A stretch of DNA of 64,000 bases, from contig MSED01000014.1 of the NCBI GenBank assembly GCA_002099365.1, positions 62,001 to 126,000 on the forward strand, given 5' to 3'. Shown piece by piece: positions 32,198 to 44,471 of this stretch (the first letter of the stretch is position 1; every line of letters begins with the position of its first letter). This DNA is from Phialophora verrucosa. Taxonomy: Eukaryota; Ascomycota; Eurotiomycetes; Chaetothyriales; Herpotrichiellaceae. The notes below the pieces were generated by a model. The model was not told where the DNA came from. It worked only from the letters and a program-made list of their open reading frames with translations, and did not search any database. The position numbers and the translations under genes are program-made.

Positions 32198-33724
32198 ATG
32201 GGGATCAAACGTGAGAGATAGCTCGATGTCCATCCTCGCATGTGTACCGCTGACGTTTGTTAGAACTTTACCATGTCATCGCTGAAGAGGCCCCGGAAGG
32301 TTAGTTCCACATACTTCCCGTCCCTCAATCAGCCGCAATTATGTCTGTCAACGGATATGCGCTGACCGAGGCCCCGCAGCCATCAAGACCGGCGAGATCA
32401 AGAACCACGTGAGTGCTCTACAGGACATGCGCAAAACGTCGTGGATCCTAACAGACGCAGTTTGGCAGGAAGGTGGCAATCGACGCGTCAGTTGCCATCA
32501 ACCCACAACGGAGAAGCGAAACTCACATGCCCTAGGTCCATGAGCATCTACAGCTTCCTCGTCGCGGTCCGCTCAGATGGCCAACAACTCATGTCCGACA
32601 CCGGCGAGACGACCTCACATCTCATGGGCATGTTCTACCGGACGTTGAGAATTGTCGACAATGGCGTAAGCGCTGACCCCAACTTGCGGGCATATGATCC
32701 AGGATCTAATGGATTTCGTAGATCAAACCCCTCTATGTCTTCGACGGTGCACCCCCCAAGCTCAAGTCCGGCGAACTAGCGAAACGCTTTGCGCGGAAGA
32801 ACGAAGCTAGCGAGCAGCACGAGGAAGCGAAGGAGACAGGTACTGCAGAAGAGGTCGAGAAGTTCTCCAGACGGACCGTGAGAGTGACAAGAGAGCACAA
32901 CGAAGAATGCAGACGGCTGCTCAAGCTGATGGGCATTCCATTCATAGTTGCGCCGACCGAGGCCGAGGCACAGTGCGCGGTCCTGGCGCGTGCGGGAAAG
33001 GTGTACGCTGCGGCGTCCGAGGATATGGATACACTGACTTTCAACTCGCCGATCCTCCTCCGGCACTTGACATTCAGTGAGCAGCGCAAGGAGCCGATTC
33101 AAGAAATCCACCTCGACAAGACCTTGGAAGGATTAAATATGGACAGAAATCAGGTACGCTTTCTGAGGGTCTGGTGTCGCTATTTCTATCTGACTATCCC
33201 AGTTCATCGACCTATGTATCCTGCTAGGCTGCGATTACCTCGACCCGATTCCCAAGATCGGCCCCAACACGGCACTGAAGCTCATCCGGGAGCATGGCAC
33301 CTTGGAGAAGGTGGTCGAGTCCATCGAGAACGATCCGAAGAAAAGATATACGATCCCAGAAGACTGGCCATATCAGGACGCGAGGGAACTCTTTCTCCAC
33401 CCAGATGTCCGATCAGCGGATGATCCCGAGTGCGACTTCAAGTGGGAAGCCCCTGACGTGGAAGGTCTAGTGCAGTTCCTAGTCCAGGAAAAAGGATTCA
33501 GCGAAGACCGGGTCCGAAGCGCAGCACAAAAATTGCAGAAGAACGTCAAGACCGCTCAGCAGTCACGGTTGGAAGGCTTCTTCAAAGCGATACCCAAGAC
33601 CGAAGACGAAAAGAAGGATCTGAAGCGAAAACACGAGGAGAAGATCGCGGATGCCAAGAAGAAAAAGAAGGAAGAAGCCAAAACCAAGAAAGAGACCAAG
33701 GGCAAAGCGCACTTGAACTCTTGA
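32198..33724 (+). CDS. RAD27: Flap endonuclease 1 (FEN1/Rad27)
   Basis: Model join(32198..32210,32264..32299,32380..32408,32461..32486,32536..32665,32722..33153,33203..33724), 395 residues. Removes 5' flaps in Okazaki-fragment maturation and long-patch base-excision repair, together with PCNA. The first four exons are tiny (13, 36, 29 and 26 nt) and together encode MGIKQLYHVIAEEAPEA, GRKVAIDAS. N-region metal ligands: AIDASMSIY and LYVFDGAPPKLK; I-region: APTEAEAQCAVLARAGKVYA and SEDMDTLTF; then the H2TH LLGCDYLDPIPKIGPNTALKLI. PCNA-binding box QSRLEGFFK at the start of the tail, followed by a Lys-rich nuclear-localisation end. All phases match; the frame before exon 6 is impossible without these introns. 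Confidence 0.95.
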
Positions 33725-34842
33725 GTGACCTACAAAGTAGAGGCGGTGGCGGGCAGTCATCTGTGACTTCTGAACAGGGAGGGCGGCCAGTGGCGCAGGT
33801 ACTCGTATTCCTGTACCCAAAGCATGGCGTTCTGGAAGTTATGTGGATGGGATGTGGAATACCCAGGGCGGGCGCCATCGAGATGGGCATTCTGAGCTGG
33901 CATGTCGAGATAGAATTGGCCCTAACCAGTTCCGGAGGCTCAGCGTTCACATGACTTGGCGAATCGGTACTCGCGGAGTTTGAAATACCAATGACAAACG
34001 ATGACATGTCCACTTTCAGTTCCTCACCATCATGACATGGGGCAGCAGTACTCTGGTGATAGTACTTGTACACCCAGGTTCGTCTCCAGGTGTCACGCGG
34101 TAGTATGGGTGCCACGTGGTCACCTCAGTTGTCTCCCGCACGGTAGACAAGTGTGGTCCGCATCGAGCATGCAGAAGCTGTGAAACTCGTCAGATCAAGA
34201 TAAGCTATTGCAGCGAGCACTGTCGTGCGCTCAACATGAGGCCGTCGACAGAAAGTTCATTAGCACCTGGGTGTGGAGAGTCTCCGTGATGCATTGCACC
34301 AACAAGTGAGCCCTTGTCACTTGCAACCACAAAAGAAGCAAGACAGCGGCTCACACTCATTGTCATGGGAGCAGTCCAGGGACGGAGCTTGTACGGGATA
34401 AAGGGAAGGGAAAAGGTAGAAACTGACACGGTTGAGACAATGAAGAAATGTCAGGGAGGAAGAGAGTTGGGTGAGTTGGGGGTGAGCAAGAAACCCGCGT
34501 GACGGGGTGGAAGGTCGTGCTCGCGATCAAATGGGGGGGAAGCTTTTTGCCATGGGAAAATAAAAGGTTCAGTTGCGAGTTTCCGCCCGCCGATTATCCG
34601 AGCTTCTGATTGGCTGGCGAGGCCAATTGATCCAGGCTGAGCAGTTGATCTTGGGGCGCTCCCGCGTCACATGCGAGCTACATAAACAACCTGCGAGACC
34701 CCGCCGCGCGCCTGTCCATCGCCCATCCATCTTCCTCCCAACTCCCTCACCAAAGCTCGCCCACGACCGATCTATCTCTTTGTGACCACTTGTTTGCCTT
34801 GTCCCATCAATTTATCAACTCAATCCAACTCCCATCTTCACT
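33725..34842 (+). promoter_or_regulatory. Histone H1 promoter region
   Basis: 1.1 kb upstream of H1. Two CCAAT boxes in opposite orientation lie 14 bp apart at 34609-34613 (ATTGG) and 34623-34627 (CCAAT), about 220 bp before the ATG. A CT-rich leader precedes the start. The CCAAT-binding complex is a likely activator (inference). Confidence 0.55.
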
Positions 34843-36030
34843 ATGCCTCCCAAGAAAGTCACTGGTGCCGCCGCGCAGGCCAAGGAAGCGAAGGAGAAGA
34901 AGCCCGCCGCCGCCCCTTCCCATGGCAAATATAAAGGTATGTCTTACCTGCTCCGACGCAGTCGCATCGACGCGAAAGTGATTCTATCGTTGTCGCGTGT
35001 CAATGCTGACTGTGTATGCCAGATATGATCAAGGAGGCCATCCTCAACGTGAGTCTATCCACTTTGCGACAACCTCGATGCCTCCGCTATCAAGTCCGGT
35101 GCCGCCTACTTTGGCCTTGGGGTTGAGCGAAAGAGATCGGCACTTGTTTCTACGCGTTTTGTCTCGTGGACTAGATACTGACGCGTTTGGATGTGCAGCT
35201 CAAGGAACGCAATGGAAGCAGGTTAGTTGCCCGCACCCACCTCGCTGTCGTTGGCCAGATCACCCGAGCAGAGTGCTGACGTGTACATGCAGCCGACAAG
35301 CTATCAAGAAATATGTGAAGGCAAACAACAACATCACGGTCCCGTCCGAGGCTCAGTTCGACTCCCTGTTCAACAGGGCCTTGAGGACCGGTGTGGAGAC
35401 CGGCGACTTCTCTCAGCCCAAGGGTACGTCGTCGTCGCCCAGATCGTTTGAGCCTACCTAACACAACATTTCCAGGTCCGTCTGGTCCCGTCAAGCTGGC
35501 GAAGAAGGAAGCCAAGCCCGCCGAGAAGAAGCCCGCTGTCGCTAAGGTTTGTTTGAACGCACTCGTCACCTCGCAGCCACTCTAATGACCCTGCAGAAAG
35601 AGAAGGCCCCCAAGAAAGAGGAGCCCAAGGAAGTCAAACCGAAGACCACCAAGACGAAGACCGTCGCTAAGCCCAAGGCCGCTGCCTCTGCCCCCAAGGC
35701 GAAGAAGGCTACCGCACCCAAGAAGGCCACCGCCGCCGCCGCGAAGCCCAAGGCCAACACCGCGACCAAGAGAGCGCCGAAAACCAAGGCAAAGGCTGAG
35801 GCTCCCGTATGTACTGGCGACACCCTCCACTGGCCATGTAACTAACAATGTTCCAGGCTCCTGCTGTTACTGAGACCCCTACTGTCCTCAAGAAGACCAA
35901 GTCGGGACGCGTCAGCAAGCAAAAGACCACAGCCGGCACCACAAAGGCCGCGCCGAAGAAGACAGCATCAAAGAAGGCCACGCCCAAGAAGTCGGGGACG
36001 CCCAAGAAAGCTGAAGCTGCAGAGGCATGA
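34843..36030 (+). CDS. Linker histone H1
   Basis: Model join(34843..34936,35023..35048,35199..35221,35293..35423,35476..35546,35597..35806,35857..36030), 242 residues, seven exons including 26- and 23-nt ones. Binds linker DNA at the nucleosome dyad. A short basic N-tail (PPKKVTGAAAQAKEAKEKK) is followed by the winged-helix globular domain at about 26-105: YKDMIKEAILNLKERNGSSR, QAIKKYVKANNNITVPSEAQ, FDSLFNRALRTGVETGDFSQ, PKGPSGPVKLAKK. The tail is Lys/Ala/Pro-rich (KKATAPKKATAAAAKPKA) with a late SGRVSK. Splicing inside the globular domain is confirmed by unbroken family sequence. It is the only linker histone in the window; filamentous ascomycetes usually have one. Confidence 0.94.
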
Positions 36031-37545
36031 ATGGCCCTTGGCTAACCGAGCTATCTCACTATTATGACTTGAACGTGTGCTGTCTTCTGACTCTGTATTG
36101 TACTTTGAGGTCACGTGGATGGAATGAGGGTTGGAGTGGCCTGGGAGATGGTTGGCGTCGTGGAGAATGGTCGTTGATACCCCATCCATCGCTATCGCTC
36201 GACATCGCGGCCTAATGAGGATTCGATGTCGGCTTGAGGCCTGAGCTGGCTATGTCTTTGCTGGAGTGTGTACGGTTTGGTCTACCAAGGGAGGGAGGCT
36301 CACTGGCGTTCACGAGGAGTTTTTTCAGGCAAAGAAGGTTATCGGCGAAATTGTGAGCTGCAATAAACGACACCCAGGCATGACAGATACCAGAATTCTC
36401 CGTCGCTTCCAAGAGAAGAGACGGGAGGGCAATGCATTGCGACAAGATATCTGGTAAACAGACAACCAATTCTGCCTTGTACAGAAAGCCGTCCTCCAAA
36501 TGTAATCTCGTAACCTCTGCGTGATAGTAAGTTGCCCTCTCGGCGAAATTGAGACGGTGGCCCTAACTAGATGACGACGCCGGGCGACAAAGCCCTAGCG
36601 ACTCGAGCACTAACATCTGATTGGCTAATCGACCCAGAGCGCGACTCAACTTCGTTATATAGTACGGACTGTGTTCTGTAAGCCGTCGTGAGCGAGCCCA
36701 CTCTATGACGAGAGGACCCTCCGCGACAGAGCTCTCGCGTCGATCATACGAGTTGCGGTTGCGGACAAGCAAGCAAGCAGGTATCCTATTCCTTGAATCA
36801 GATCCAGGACGGCCTAGAATCAGAGACTAATGTGCGCTGTACCCGCGGCTCCATTTTGCATGCCGTTGTGGTGCTCACCTTAGACGACTGATTCCAAACT
36901 CATACGGCTGTCGGTAGGAACCAGAAAACCGTCCCTCCAGATACAAGAGAAGAACTTGTTGACAAAATGGGTGTCTTTCACCGTACTGCGCCAGACATGG
37001 TGCCGCAAGGACGCGGAGGAAAGCTCTTTGTGGATCTTCTCGTAGTCTTCAGTACATTCAACCAGCTCTATTGAAGTTTCACGTTTAGACTGGCTGCCGC
37101 GGATCTCTCTTTTTCTTACAAAGGATTCCTTCACAAACCTTACTGTCCTACACATAAGTAATCACTTCGTATCGTTGACTATTACAAAGGGAAGGAATTA
37201 GAGAGAAGAGGGCTCTTGTAGAGGCTATTAGCGTGCAAAATCTTAGTCGCAGACCAGTTGTTGCGCAATACTCGCCTGGGCGTTATCGACGCCATCGATA
37301 GTAACTTACTGTTAAGAAGCAGCATACGGGCTCAACGAAAGATATGTTCAGGGTGTGATGATCAAATGGACATATAGTGTCACGACCTAGGTCGACCACC
37401 ACCTGGTCATGATTTAACACAAAGGCAAGTCAACCGAGCTGTGCAACCGCGGGGCGATGCAAGGCGACACTGACTGCCTGATGGGACTTGAGGACATTCG
37501 AATATACCGTAACATATGCTGCTGCTAGATTAGCAGAAACCATCC
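36031..37545. other. Intergenic, AT-richer, with one weak ORF
   Basis: 1.5 kb between H1 and the NYN gene. Bases around 36900-37400 are visibly more AT-rich than the rest of the window. A minus-strand ATG frame at 36880-37155 (91 codons) includes KDTHFVNKFFSCIW and looks somewhat protein-like but matches no family I recognise; it may be a relic. No other gene. Confidence 0.4.
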
Positions 37546-38943
37546 ATGATGAGTAGCGAACGGACCGAGACCTGCATGTTCTTCGTGGATGACTCGAACA
37601 TATGGATCGAGGCCCAAAAGTTCGCCGCCTCGGGCAATAGCCACATGCCAAAACTGACAGACAGCGACAGCGACCCCCGTCTCAGGATTGACATCGGGAA
37701 GTTGATCAACGTGCTCCGCAGAGACCGCAGCCAAGGCCGTTCGTTTCTTTATGGCTCTCGCCCACCGCCTAACGATTCAGTGTGGGAAGCGTTTGAGAAG
37801 TTCAAGTTCAAGACCAAGATCTACGATCGCGCGCGCGGTAAAGAGAAGGAGGTGGATAACTCCATGGCAACGGATCTGAGCTCTGAAGCCACCGAACTCA
37901 GCATTGGGGCCAAGTTTGATCCGGGGTACAAACAGCAGAAAGCCAATACAACGTTTGTCGCCATCACTGGAGACCGCGACCTGCTCCCACCCATCAAGAA
38001 AGTGCTGGAATCTAACATCCGAGTGGAGCTCTGGGCCTGGAAGTCGGGAATCTCTGCGGAGTACTTGAAGCTGAAATCCGAGAACGGTCTGCTATCGGTA
38101 CACTACATGGACTGGATCTTCGACAAGATTTCCTTCACCAATTTCCGCTCTACTCGACGGAGCAAGGCCAAGAAAATTGATCCTGGCCAAACGATCGTGC
38201 TTTGCGAGTTCGCTGACCCTGGCGGGGATAATCTCGAATCTTTCGCCTGCGAACAGCTCATCCAGTTGGGCCACTTGTTCTACATCACCCCGTCCAAAAC
38301 AGAAGCGGAGGTATTTGTGGAGTTTCCAAAGGTAAAGAACATCGAGGCTATGGTCCGCAAGGCACGAGAGCTGTATAAGGAAAATTTGACAGTGCTGTCA
38401 TGGCCCGAGTACTCAAGTCGTCTCCATGAGGGCCTCCCGACCCTGGTCGAGACTAGCAATATGTATGCGCCTTTGACGGACGACAATGGCCAATGCTCTT
38501 CCAATGTCACGACGAAAGAAGAATACAAACCTGTCGAACGCAAAGTTAAGCCGTCTGGTACCGCAGAGCCTTAGAGGGGACGCAAGGAAAATGAAGAGAT
38601 GCAAAGCCTCAATGACCCCGACGATAACGGCGGCTGGCAAACAGTGGCTCGATCCGACCTGGCAAAAGACCATCGTCGCGGCATACGCCAAAGTCAACAA
38701 TGTTCTGACCGCGTCCGCTGCAAGAAACGAGGCGAGTGCGGTTACAGCCACAGTAACGAGGAGCAGAACCTATTTCGGGACAATCCAAGATTGGATTTCC
38801 GGCTGTGGAAAACCAAGCGGTGTAACCGCGCCTCGCGTCACCCCGGGAACCGATGTGCGTTTGCACACACGCAGGACGAAGCGTGGTGCCTTCGGTGCCG
38901 CGTTGAGGGTCACTATACTGAGGAGTGCAGGTACAGAAGTTAG
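37546..38943 (+). CDS. NYN-domain (PIN-like) protein with CCCH and CCHC zinc fingers; in-frame TAG between halves
   Basis: Residues 1-343 (37546-38574) form a NYN/LabA-type PIN-like domain: FFVDDSNIWIEAQKF, LRIDIGKLINVLR, FVAITGDRDLLPPIKKVLE, VELWAWKSGISAEYLKL, with Asp residues placed for metal binding and presumed RNA cleavage. Then TAG at 38572. The same frame stays open to 38943 and encodes zinc fingers: C-x5-C-x5-C-x3-H (CSDRVRCKKRGECGYSH), CNRASRHPGNRCAFAH and a CCHC knuckle (CLRCRVEGHYTEEC). My preferred model removes the stop by an 87-nt in-frame intron, join(37546..38557,38645..38943), 436 residues, donor GTACCG, branch-like GATAAC, acceptor ACAG. Alternatives: readthrough, or a truncated gene with a decaying tail. 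Likely role in RNA metabolism. Confidence 0.65.
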
Positions 38944-40312
38944 AACTTGGTAGGTAAGTGCCGCAACCTACCGACACTGGCAAATTATCCGGTCAGAGCG
39001 GCCGTCACCACTGCCTGGATTGATGCTCCAATAGCCGGGCAGTTGCGCGGTTGGTCAATATCACACCGGTGGCACAACCGAATTGACTGGTGGGCTAGGT
39101 CGTTGGACAGTAAGCCAGCCTCATCCAGGGTATCTGTAAACATGACTCGAACTTGAAAGCCTCCAAGCGCATCCCTCTGACCACCCTCAACCCAACTTAT
39201 ACAGGCACAAATCAGCTAAGCTGAGAACGGGCTCGACTCCCAAAGTGGTCACATATCTCCAGAAAGGGCCCTGAGCATGTCAAGGGAATGAGTTTCTCGT
39301 GATAGCATAGCCGTAATGATGACTATGGATCACAAACGCCAGCGGAGCGCATACCCTCTGGCACTCCGCATCACCATGGAGTAGATCAACCTCTAGGATC
39401 GGCGTCATAGCAATCTGATTGAGAAAGAGGACCATCGCGTCCCAAGTTCACTGATAAGGTCGCCCCCGGCAAGGCCCTCCCGTGACTTGTAGCCGCCTGG
39501 ATCTCTGTTCCGGGACAGATCCAGAGTCCCCGGAGAGGCCATAATTTCCAAGGTCTTTCAGGAGGGTTTCCCTGCTTTGTGACCGGAATATGCAAGATGG
39601 CGCTCGTAAAAACTGTACATCGTGGTGTTTTGCGTCGAGCTGGAACGTTGCCCTTTCCACATGATGTTGAATGGCCAAAGAGGGGATGGCGCCCTCTGAT
39701 GACCATTTGGATATCTTGGGCGTATGCGGACCGGGCTTACTTTCCTGACCGTGGGGTGCAATGGAAGAGGCGAGGCAGATTTTGAAGGGGCCGGTGCGAA
39801 TCGACGCAGGTGTGAGGACGGGGGAATAAATCAGGTAGGATGCGCGTCGAGGCAATGGAGGGGAGGGAGAGAAAGGTACGAGAGTTTCGAAGGACCAGCA
39901 GGAGACGGCATGGGCGTTCCTTGTACATGGCCATGTCAAAAAGGAGCGGCGCGCCTAGCTTGTGTGACCATAGTCACCCGGATATCCTGGCAACGATTGT
40001 ACATAACATTCTTAATCAGCGGATAGGAGCGGCTTTCAATAAGAGGCCCGCGATGCCAAAGGGATGGACAGGGGGCGAGTATGTCCCCCGTATCTTGGAA
40101 ACTAAGATACGGCATACTCAGATTTAGCGATTGTACGGTGCTTGTCCTGAGAATGAAGAACAAGCCAGGCTGAAGTGCCTTTAGCCTGTCATCTTGTTTT
40201 TGTATCTTTGGTACAGTACACGCCCACCAGGCAGCATGGTCTTGAGCCCACCCAGGCCGGAACAACTCCATGGATGCAACGCCAGAAATCGAAACGAGGC
40301 TCCCTCGATCCT
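38944..40312. other. Intergenic, 1.4 kb, no gene found
   Basis: Lies between the NYN gene and the RPT1 3' end. Frames of 100-160 codons on both strands lack domains and start/stop positions expected of a gene. Confidence 0.5.
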
Positions 40313-41730
40313 CTAATTGTACTGCGCATACACCGCGGTTGAGCCGAATTTCAAGTTGCCCTTAATGACCTTGTCGACCGCGGCGAGGAAGTCCTTCTCG
40401 GTGGCGACCTTCCTCCGGGCTCGAATGGCGAACATGCCGGCCTCGGTCGCCACACTCCTCAGCTCGGCACCGGTCGAATTGGGGCATAGTCGCGCAATGA
40501 GCTCCCAGCGGATGTCACGCTCAACCGACATTGATTTGGCGTGAATCCTCAGGATACCGGCACGGCCATCCAGATCAGGCAAGGAGAATTCAATCTTCCT
40601 GTCGATACGACCGGGTCTCATCAAAGCCGGATCCAGCGTCGAGGGCCGATTGGTGGCGAACATGACCTTGATGTTTCCTCTCGAGTCGAATCCGTCCAAT
40701 TGTGTGATCAACTCCAACATGGTTCTCTGCACCTCGTTGTCGCCGCCAGCGCCGTCATCGAAGCGAGCGCCGCCGATTGCGTCGATTTCGTCGAAGAAGA
40801 TGATGCAGGCTTTTTTGGTCCGAGCCATCTCGAACAATTCTCGGACCATTCTCGCGCCTTCCCCGACGTATTTCTGGACCAGCTCGGAACCAATGACTCT
40901 GATAAACGTGGCGTCCGTTCGGTTGGCGACAGCCCTCGCGCAAAGCGTCTTTCCAGTACCAGGAGGGCCATACAGTAGGGCGCCTTTGGGAGGATCAATC
41001 CCCAGGCTGACGAATCGTTCCGGGGACAGGAGAGGCATTTCCACGACTTCCCTGAGTTTCTCGATCTGCTCTTTACAGCCACCGACATCTCCGTACGTGA
41101 CATCGGGCTTATCCTCCACGGTCATCATGGTGACGCTGGGGTCGATCTTGGGTGGTAAGGGGAGCATGATGGAGTATTTCTGCCGGTCGACGCCGACACG
41201 CATGCCCTCTTCGATATCGGTGGGACTGACTCGTTCTCCGAGATTCACGACAAACTTTGCAATCTGCTTGACGTTGATGACATATTTGCTCTTTTCGCTG
41301 TCCTTCTCGTCCTGAATGATCTTCGTACATCGGGCGACCTGGAGGGGTTGTTCTTCTTGCATCCGCTGTCGGTCAGCGGCGACATCCCACAGATGGGGCG
41401 GCGCGAGACCGGTGTCTGATTCCTAAAACGTGTGAGCACACACCATCGTCAGAGGCTCATGGCGCCATACCTTCACACCGATCTTTTCATTGATACTCGC
41501 TTGCTTCTCCTTGATCTGCTTCTCGATCTTCTTCAAGGACGCGGCATAAGGCGCCGCTCCGTAGGTCTTTAATACTTGGATGTCCCTTGTTTGCGTCAGC
41601 AGAAGCACTCGCTATCGGAGGTGGGGTGAACGAACTCGTCTGTCAGAGGTGTAATCTTCTTCTCCGGCTCTTCATCATCAGCGAACGTCTTCTTGTACTT
41701 CTCCCAGTTCTGGCCGGTCGCGCTGGGCAT
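40313..41730 (-). CDS. RPT1: 26S proteasome regulatory ATPase Rpt1
   Basis: Model complement(join(40313..41422,41471..41585,41636..41730)), 439 residues. One of six AAA ATPases of the 19S base that unfold substrates into the 20S core. Seen: N-terminal coiled coil (LKKIEKQIKEKQASINEK), OB-domain part (YVINVKQIAKFVVNLGE), DVGGCKEQIEKLREVVEMPL, Walker A GPPGTGKT, Walker B IIFFDEIDAIG, second region ATNRPSTLDPALMRPGRIDR with the SRH arginines, and the C-terminal STAVYAQYN. The PLLSPERFVSLGIDPPKG and GARFDDGAGGDNEVQRTMLE stretches separate Rpt1 from Rpt2-6. Start at MPSATGQNWEKYKK. Divergent from CCT4 with 350 bp between starts. Confidence 0.95.
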
Positions 41731-42080
41731 GTTGGGCGGAGCGAATGAATGGGGATCGGCGGATGAGGTAATAAGATGGAGGCAGACGCAGCGAAGGTCC
41801 GGAGGTGGTATACAGAGGAGGGAAGGAGATACTAAAGGCGAAGATGATTATGGAAGTGATTGGATGGCGAGGTGTTGACAGGGTGCATCATCGCACCGTG
41901 CCTGACACAGCCTTGCATTGATCGCTTCAGTGATCCACCGCAGTTTCAGCCTCGCCTCCACTGTCCCTCCAACTTTCAGCGAAATTTCCGTGTGCCTGGC
42001 GCATGAAGTCGAGTTGAGCCAACCGTACTTTCTGACATACATCTGACCTTTTCGTGCTCTGATCTTCCCCTATCACCAAC
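41731..42080. promoter_or_regulatory. Shared divergent promoter of RPT1 and CCT4
   Basis: 350 bp between the two start codons. An inverted CCAAT box (ATTGG) is at 41859-41863. The yeast proteasome element GGTGGCAAA was looked for and not seen. Confidence 0.6.
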
Positions 42081-43742
42081 ATGGCAGCTGCTTTGGGGGT
42101 TCAGGGTAACGCCGGCGGCAATGCCGCCTTCAAGGTCCGTACCACCACGTACACGCTCGCCCGTCACTGACCTGTTTCCCAGGATAAGGAAAAGCCGATG
42201 GCTGTACGGTCAGCCAACATCATGGCCGCGCGTGCCGTCGCGGATGCGATCAGAACTTCACTGGGGCCGCGGGGGATGGATAAAATGATCCAGTCGGGCA
42301 AAGGCGAGAATCTGATCACAAACGACGGCAGCACGATGTTGAAGAGCATGAGTGTGATGCACCCGGCGGCGAAGATGCTGGTCGACCTGAGCAACGCTCA
42401 AGACGTTGAGGCCGGTGACGGGACCACTTCTGTCGTGGTCATCGCCGGCAGTCTCCTCGGGGCCGCGGACCGCCTGCTCTCCAAAGGCATCCATCCCACC
42501 ATCATTTCCGAGTCGTTCCAGAGAGCCTCCAAGGCCGCCGTCAAAGTCCTGGCAAATATGTCGCAACCAATCTCCCTATCGGATCGCACCACCCTCCTCC
42601 AAGCCGCCTCGACCTCACTCTCCTCGAAAATTGTGTCGCAGCACTCGGGACTACTCGGGCCCATGGCCGTGGACTCTGTGCTAAAGACAATTGACCCAAA
42701 GACCGCCGAGAACGTGGACCTGCGGAATATCAGAATCGTGAAGAAAGTGGGCGGGACCATCGAAGATTCGGAGATGGTCGATGGCTTGGTCCTCAACCAA
42801 CCGGTCATCAAGAGCGGCGGTGGCCCGACCAGAATAGAAAAGGCAAGGATCGCGTTGATTCAATTCCAGCTCAGCCCTCCCAAGCCCGACATGGAGAATC
42901 AGATTGTGGTCAACGACTACAGACAGATGGACAAGATCCTCAAGGAAGAACGGACATATCTGCTCAACATGGTCAAGAAGATCCAAAAGGCCAAGTGCAA
43001 CGTGCTGTTCATTCAAAAATCCATTCTCAGAGATGCGGTCAACGATCTCTCATTACACTTCTTGTCCCGGCTAAAGATCATGGCTATCAAAGACATCGAG
43101 CGAGACGAGGTGGAATTTCTGTGCAAGAGCACCGGATGCAAACCCATCGCCAACATCGACACATTCTCCGAAGACAAACTTGGCAGCGCCGACCTCGTGG
43201 AGGAAGTCACGTCAAACGGGGCTCGATACGTCAAAGTCACCGGTATCCGGACGGCGTCACCACAACATCAGACGGTGTCGATCATTGCCCGAGGCGCCAA
43301 CACCCTCGTCCTCGACGAGGCGGAGCGGTCAATCCACGACGCTCTGTGCGTCATTCGTTGCTTGGTCAAGAAGAAGGCTCTTATTGCTGGTGGTGGGGCA
43401 CCGGAGGTCGAGATCGCCCACCAACTGGCCAAACAGGCGAGAGAACTGACTGGCACGGAAGCGATATGCTGGAAGGCCTTCGCGGACGCAATGGAGGTCA
43501 TCCCCACCACGTTGGCCGAGAATGCTGGTCTAAACAGCATCAAAGTGGTGACCGATTTACGACACCGACACGACATGGGAGAAAAAAATGCCGGCGTCAG
43601 CATCAGGAGTGGCGGCGTCAAGACGAATATAGCGGACGAGAAAGTGCTCCAGCCACTGCTCGTGAGCACGAGTGCCATCGAGTTGGCCGCCGAGACGGTG
43701 AAGATGATTCTACGGATTGACGACATTGCACTTTCGCGATGA
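42081..43742 (+). CDS. CCT4: CCT4, delta subunit of the TRiC/CCT chaperonin
   Basis: Model join(42081..42134,42183..43742), 537 residues, 48-nt intron. One of eight subunits of the cytosolic chaperonin that folds actin, tubulin and WD-repeat proteins. Group II chaperonin signatures: RTSLGPRGMDKMIQSGKGE, ITNDGSTMLK, GDGTTSVVVIAGSLL, MAIKDIERDEVEFLCKSTGC in the apical domain, RGANTLVLDEAERSIHDALC, AGGGAPEVEIAHQLA, AFADAMEVIPTTLAENAGLN. The start MAAALGVQGNAGG gives the expected short N-terminus; the intron sits just before DKEKPMAVRSANIMAARAVA. Length and motifs match delta rather than other subunits. Confidence 0.95.
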
Positions 43743-44471
43743 TTGGCTGTGAAGGAAGGGGGAGTCTGATTTAGGAAGTCGGAAGAAAAGCGTGACGGTT
43801 CCAATGCATAGCGAGGCTCTTGTAGGAAATACCACATGCTGCCGGACCCATCAGTGGCAGTCGAATCCGAATGCCGCACTCCTTTCATGATTGTCTCTTC
43901 GTTCTGCTGCGTGTCGTACTCGTGCAGTGATGCGCCTCCGTGGTTCCTCCATGGGTGTCATCCTGTGAAGGTCGAGGAATAGAGCAAGCAAGTCGTCCTC
44001 CTTCCCACAGTCCTGAATCCAACACCTAGGCACACGAGAAGAGCCTTTCATAACAGCGCCGTCCCGTGTTTAGAACACTTTCTCCATTGAGTGCTGACGG
44101 CGGGGCGCCTTGCCCGCAACAGGATGGTTCCTGATCCTTCGGCCTCGTACAGTATTTCCCGTCATCAGCGTCGCAACCTTACATAACCACGTACCTTCAA
44201 CGCTCGATCAAATCACCAGTGTAGGCAATCTCGCAACTTGAAAGCTGTTATCAACGCCTTCAGACGTGGTGCTCTTTCGGACGCGGAATACCGAGTATGT
44301 TGGTCAACAAGCCGCTCTATGCATGACTCCAAAATTACAATAACAACCCATCGACACGTCAACTTCAGAAAAGGGTTGAAATCTTGAACTAGTCTGCCAG
44401 AACCAACATCTACCTACCTGAGTGAGAAGCTATATTGCGGGTTGATCTCTGGATAGACAGAAACGCCCATC
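43743..44471. other. CCT4 3' end and P450 promoter
   Basis: 729 bp; no gene or named element seen. Confidence 0.45.

Noticed and set aside
38545..38598. 54-nt alternative intron (GTTAAG...GAGAG) to remove the TAG of the NYN gene
   Set aside because: Keeps frame but has a purine-rich 3' end and no branch site; the 87-nt alternative is better.
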